In this document: positions 60,764 to 64,000 of the stretch, piece by piece
Numbering within the stretch: position 1 is the stretch's first letter
Layout of the letters: each line of letters begins with the position of its first letter
Source: Inquilinus sp052113205
GTDB taxonomy: Bacteria; Pseudomonadota; Alphaproteobacteria; DSM-16000; Inquilinaceae
DNA length: 64,000 nt
Reading direction: 5' to 3'
Assembly (NCBI RefSeq): GCF_052113205.1
Contig: NZ_JBFRCU010000032.1
Location: 1 to 64,000 of the forward strand
The notes under the pieces: generated by a model
What the model saw: only the letters and a program-made list of their open reading frames with translations
What the model was told of the DNA's origin: nothing
The model's database searches: none
Program-made: the position numbers and the translations under genes

Positions 60764-61888
60764 TCAGGCCGGGATTTCGGCCGCTTCCAAGCTGTAGGTG
60801 AAGCTGTCGGCGTCGAGGCAGTCGAGCCGCACGCCGGCGACCTCGGCCTGAGGATACATCAGGAAGCCGACCGCGGGACCGGCGCTGCCGGGCAGCGCCA
60901 CGTCATGGGCATCGTTATAGGCGATCCAGTTGCCCTCCCAGGCGCCGAACAGGGTCCGATGCACCGCTGCCACCTTGGCATCGTCGAGGGCGAGCTTGCC
61001 TGGCGGCTCCTCCAGCACGACCTTGCGTACATCAGCGGGGTCGGCCGGGACCCAGCCGAAGCCGGCGAGATGGACCTCGGCCCGGCAATGCTGCGCCTTG
61101 GTGACGGTCGGGCTGTTGGCGCCGAGGCTCTTGTAGCCGAACCGGGACGGCGCGACGCGGATGCCGTAGACATCCCGCGCCGGGATGCCGGAGGCGCGCG
61201 CCAGACCGACGTAGAGGGCATTGATGTCGGCGCATTTGCCGCCGAACGGCGCGCCGGCCTGCAGCGTCGTCGCGACGTCGCCGTTGCCGCAGCCGCGCAC
61301 GGCGGCGTCGCGGTAGGTGTTGGCGATAACCCACTCGTAGAGGGCACGAGCCTTGGCGAGATCGTCGCCGGCGCCGGCAGTGATGCGGTCGGCCGTCGCC
61401 TTAACGATGCCGTCGGTCGGGATCAGCGTGCTGGGCTGCAGGTAGCGCCGGCGATCCGTCTCGGACAGGGCCGGCGCCGCGCCGGGCACCGCGAGATCGA
61501 CCGCGCGGTCGCGCAGGGCCGCCTGGCTGGTCAGCTCGACCCTCGGCGCGGCCCCGTCCGCCGCCCAGGCGAGATGCAGCAGGGCCGCGCCCGACGCCGG
61601 GTCGCGCTCGATTGCGGCGGAGGCGGCGTTGGTGGTCCAGCGCGTGTCACCGGGGCGGTTCCAGCCCGCCGCCTCCAGCCCGGGCAGCGGCACCCAGGCC
61701 TCGACCCGGCCGGGTCCGACCTTGGCGCGGTCGAACCCGATGCGGCTGGTCAGCGCGAAGCTGCGCCAATCGCCCGGCGACGGGGCGAACGCGGCGTCGG
61801 CCGCCGCAGCGCGCCTGGCCAGGGCGGGGGTTGCCAAGGCGGCGGACAGGGCGACGCCGGCCCGGAGAACATCACGACGGCTGCTCAT
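60764..61888 (-). CDS. Tat-exported transglutaminase-like domain protein
   Basis: This is 374 residues from ATG 61888. The N-terminus MSSRRDVLRAGVALSAALA is a twin-arginine signal peptide with likely cleavage after ARRAAA. The transglutaminase-like cysteine-protease core is seen as FGGKCADINALYVGLARASG (Cys), HCRAEVHLAGFGWVPADPA (His, Asp) near residues 220-300. Such exported proteins probably act as peptidases or amidases in the cell envelope. It lies 30 bases upstream of selD on the same strand and is divergent from the formate dehydrogenase gene. Longer upstream readings lack support. Confidence 0.85.
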   Translation of the reverse strand: MSSRRDVLRAGVALSAALATPALARRAAAADAAFAPSPGDWRSFALTSRIGFDRAKVGPGRVEAWVPLPGLEAAGWNRPGDTRWTTNAASAAIERDPASGAALLHLAWAADGAAPRVELTSQAALRDRAVDLAVPGAAPALSETDRRRYLQPSTLIPTDGIVKATADRITAGAGDDLAKARALYEWVIANTYRDAAVRGCGNGDVATTLQAGAPFGGKCADINALYVGLARASGIPARDVYGIRVAPSRFGYKSLGANSPTVTKAQHCRAEVHLAGFGWVPADPADVRKVVLEEPPGKLALDDAKVAAVHRTLFGAWEGNWIAYNDAHDVALPGSAGPAVGFLMYPQAEVAGVRLDCLDADSFTYSLEAAEIPA

Positions 61889-62155
61889 GGTTTGCGCTCC
61901 TGATCTGCGCCCAGGCGGGCGGCCCGACACGGCCGGCCGCGGGAATTCGGGGATGACGGAAGACGGCGGCACCAGCGGCCAAATGCCATCGCGCCGCCCT
62001 GCGGGCGGCCGGACCGGCCTGTCGGCATCGATGCAGCCCCGCAACGCGGGAGCGCTGGAGTACGCCACGGAGCGATTGGACGGCGAAGGCGGGCGGAGCG
62101 CAATAAACTATTGTAATACCGAAGCAATACCAAGGTATAGGGCGCCAGCGCTCGT

Positions 62156-62184
62156 TTGACTTGGAACCCCTCCAAGCGTAGCGT
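62156..62184 (+). promoter_or_regulatory. Promoter of the formate dehydrogenase gene with internal dyad
   Basis: TTGACT (62156-62161), a 17-base spacer and TAGCGT (62179-62184) form a plausible sigma-70 promoter. The spacer contains CTTGGA-N5-TCCAAG (62160-62176), a perfect six-base inverted repeat suited to a regulator. A further dyad, ATACC-AA-GGTAT, lies at 62127-62138. The rest of the 345-base divergent gap (61889-62233) shows no gene. Confidence 0.45.
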
Positions 62185-62233
62185 TTGCCAGATCTGGCTC
62201 GTCTTTTGCGGAACTGCCTCCAGGAGGCCCAGG

Positions 62234-64000
62234 ATGGACATGAAGCTCTCGCGCCGCGGCTTCCTGAAAGGGGCCGGCGCGGGCGTGGCGGGAACGACGC
62301 TGGGAGCCTTCGGCTTCGGCGACATCGAGGCGGCCTACGCCGCGGCGATCAGGCCGTTCAAGCTCGCCAACACCACCGAGACCCGGAACACCTGCACCTA
62401 TTGCTCGGTGGCCTGCGGCATCATCCTCTATTCCAAGGGCGACCTGCGGAAGGGCGAGCGGGCCGAGATCACCCATATCGAGGGCGACTCCGACCACCCG
62501 ACCAACCGCGGCACGCTGTGCCCCAAGGGCGCGGCGCTGCTGGACACGGTCAAGTCCGCCACCCGGCTGCAGACCCCGATGCTGCGGCGTGCGGGCAGCG
62601 ACAAGTTCGAGCGGATCTCATGGGGCGAGGCGCTGGACAAGATCGCCCGGGCCATGAAGGACGACCGCGACGCGAACTTCATCGCCAAGAACAAGGACGG
62701 CACGACGGTCAACCGATGGCTGACCACGGGGTTCCTCGCGGCCTCGGCCACCACCAACGAAACTGCCTACGCCACCTACAAGGTGGTTCGCAGCACCGGT
62801 ATTCTGGCGTTCGACAACCAGGCGCGCGTCTGACACGGCCCGACGGTGGCGAGTCTCGCCCCGACATTCGGCCGTGGAGCCATGACGAACTCCTGGACCG
62901 ACATCAAGAACACCGATCTCGTCGTCATCATGGGCGGCAATGCCGCCGAGGCCCATCCCTGCGGCTTCAAATGGGTCACGGAGGCCAAGGCCAACCGCGG
63001 CGCCAAGCTGATCGTCGTCGACCCGCGCTTCACCCGCTCGGCGTCGGTGGCGGATTTCTATGCGCCGATCCGGCAGGGCACCGACATCGCCTTCCTGCTG
63101 GGCCTGATCAATCAGTGCATCCAGAACGACAAGGTGCAGTGGGAGTATGTGAAGGCCTTCACCAACGCCACCTTCCTGGTGAAGGACGGCTTCGCCTACA
63201 ACGACGGCCTGTTCACCGGCTATGACGAGCAGAAGCGCGACTATGACAAGTCGACCTGGGACTACCAGATCGGCCCGGACGGCTTTGCCGTGGTCGACGA
63301 CACGCTGCAGCATCCGCGCTGCGTCTGGAACCTGCTGAAGCAGCACGTCGCCCAGTACACGCCGGAGATGGTCGAGCGGATCACCGGCACGCCGAAGGAC
63401 AAGTTCCTGAAGGTGGCCGAGATGGTCGGCGAGACCTCGTCGCCGACCAAGGCGATGACCTCGATGTACGCGCTGGGCTGGACGCAGCATTCCAAGGGCG
63501 CCCAGAACATCCGCACCATGGCGATGCTGCAGCTGATCCTGGGCAATATCGGCATCCGCGGCGGCGGCATGAACGCGCTGCGCGGCCATTCCAACATCCA
63601 GGGGCTGACCGATATCGGGCTGCTGTCGAACTCGCTGCCCGGCTACATGAACCTGCCGCGGGACACGGAGAAGGACCTCGCCACCTACATGTCGACCCGC
63701 GGCTTCAAGCCGCTGCGGCCGAACCAGACCAGCTTCTGGCAGAACTACAAGAAGTTCTTCGTCAGCTTCCAGAAGGCGATGTTCGGCGCGGCGGCGACGC
63801 CGGAGAACGACTTCGCCTATGACTGGCTGCCGAAGCTCGACGTGGCCGGCTACGACATCCTGCGGGCCTTCGAGCTGATGAAGCAGGGCAAGATGAACCT
63901 CTATTTCTGCCAGGGGTTCAATCCGCTCCAGGCCTTCCCGAACAAGGCCAAGCTGGCCGAGGCCTTGGCCAAGCTGAAGCTGCTGGTGGTGATGGATCCG
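62234..64000 (+). CDS. fdnG: Formate dehydrogenase alpha subunit, selenocysteine-containing (5' part)
   Basis: The frame starts at ATG 62234, six bases after GGAGG, and runs off the window after 589 codons. A full protein has about 1,000. A Tat signal (KLSRRGFLKGAGAG) shows periplasmic export. NTCTYCSVACG with TLCPKG binds a 4Fe-4S cluster. The TGA at 62831-62833 (codon 200), in AFDNQARV-U-HGPTVASLAP, aligns with the active-site selenocysteine of the E. coli FdnG/FdoG enzymes. The frame continues with WTDIKNTDLVVIMGGNAAEA and FTRSASVADFYAPIRQGTDI. It oxidises formate with a molybdenum or tungsten bis-MGD cofactor. Partner subunits should lie beyond the window. Confidence 0.93.
62831..62876 (+). 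promoter_or_regulatory. Bacterial SECIS element after the selenocysteine UGA
   Basis: Directly after the TGA, CACGGCC (62834-62840) pairs with GGCCGTG (62870-62876). The apical hairpin GGTGGCGAGTCTCGCCCC (62845-62862) folds as GG, bulged U, GGCGA, loop GUC, UCGCC, CC. The bulged U and the GU in the loop are what SelB recognises in E. coli formate dehydrogenase messages. This supports reading of the UGA as selenocysteine. Confidence 0.8.

Noticed and set aside
62831..62833. Premature stop or frameshift in formate dehydrogenase
   Set aside because: The TGA is at the conserved selenocysteine position, is followed by a SECIS-like hairpin, and the frame remains open with conserved sequence to the window end.

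Overview
The window is GC-rich, densely coded DNA from an alphaproteobacterium, most likely a soil or plant-associated member of the Rhodospirillales (an Inquilinus- or Azospirillum-like genome). That placement is inferred from three things: codon and GC character, perfect alphaproteobacterial-type LexA boxes (GTTC-N7-GTTC), and the abundance of dipeptide-type ABC importers. No rRNA, tRNA, CRISPR array or phage genes are seen.

Layout. (1) 1-306: right end of an IS66-family insertion sequence abutting, and apparently interrupting, a palindromic intergenic repeat. (2) 415-5587: a small catabolic cluster with an MHS-type MFS transporter, a DUF2783 protein, an FAD aromatic-ring monooxygenase, an MBL-fold hydrolase that lacks part of its metal motif, and a LuxR-type regulator. 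(3) 5584-15846: two paralogous RTX/haemolysin-type calcium-binding repeat proteins (1226 and 756 aa), a MocR-type (GntR plus aminotransferase) regulator, and two paralogous hypothetical proteins. Both RTX promoters carry the same array of four CTGGAC direct repeats at 21-23 bp spacing, the type of site bound by MocR/TauR regulators. Each hypothetical gene has a perfect LexA box at its start. (4) 16175-26403: an ABC importer operon with two DapA-like lyases and an FCD-type GntR regulator, divergent from two Gfo/Idh/MocA oxidoreductases. (5) 26463-37222: a GntR regulator followed by a second dipeptide-type ABC operon with two tandem binding proteins, an SDR, a polysaccharide-deacetylase-family enzyme and a gamma-glutamyltransferase-family enzyme. 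(6) 37242-46773: a complete biotin-independent malonate utilisation locus (MatC-type carrier, GntR repressor, mdcABCDEGH) followed by a HypT-like LysR regulator. (7) 46671-59493, minus strand: a peptide-utilisation locus with an S9 peptidase, an M20 amidohydrolase, two tandem binding proteins, two permeases, two ATPases, a serine beta-lactamase-fold hydrolase and an MmgE/PrpD protein. (8) 59663-64000: selenide water dikinase (selD), a Tat-exported transglutaminase-like protein, and the 5' two-thirds of a formate dehydrogenase alpha subunit with an in-frame selenocysteine UGA and a recognisable SECIS hairpin.

How it works together. The organism appears to import and degrade many small organic nitrogen and carbon compounds: peptides, sugar-acid or opine-like molecules, malonate and aromatics. 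It also secretes repeat-rich calcium-binding proteins by a type I system not in this window and makes selenoproteins. The most distinctive signals are the shared MocR-type operator arrays on the two RTX promoters, the LexA boxes on the two paralogous unknown genes, and a palindromic repeat inserted in frame into the 5' end of mdcG. Three ambiguous bases (n at 8321, 43516 and 57943) fall inside genes and do not disturb any reading frame.
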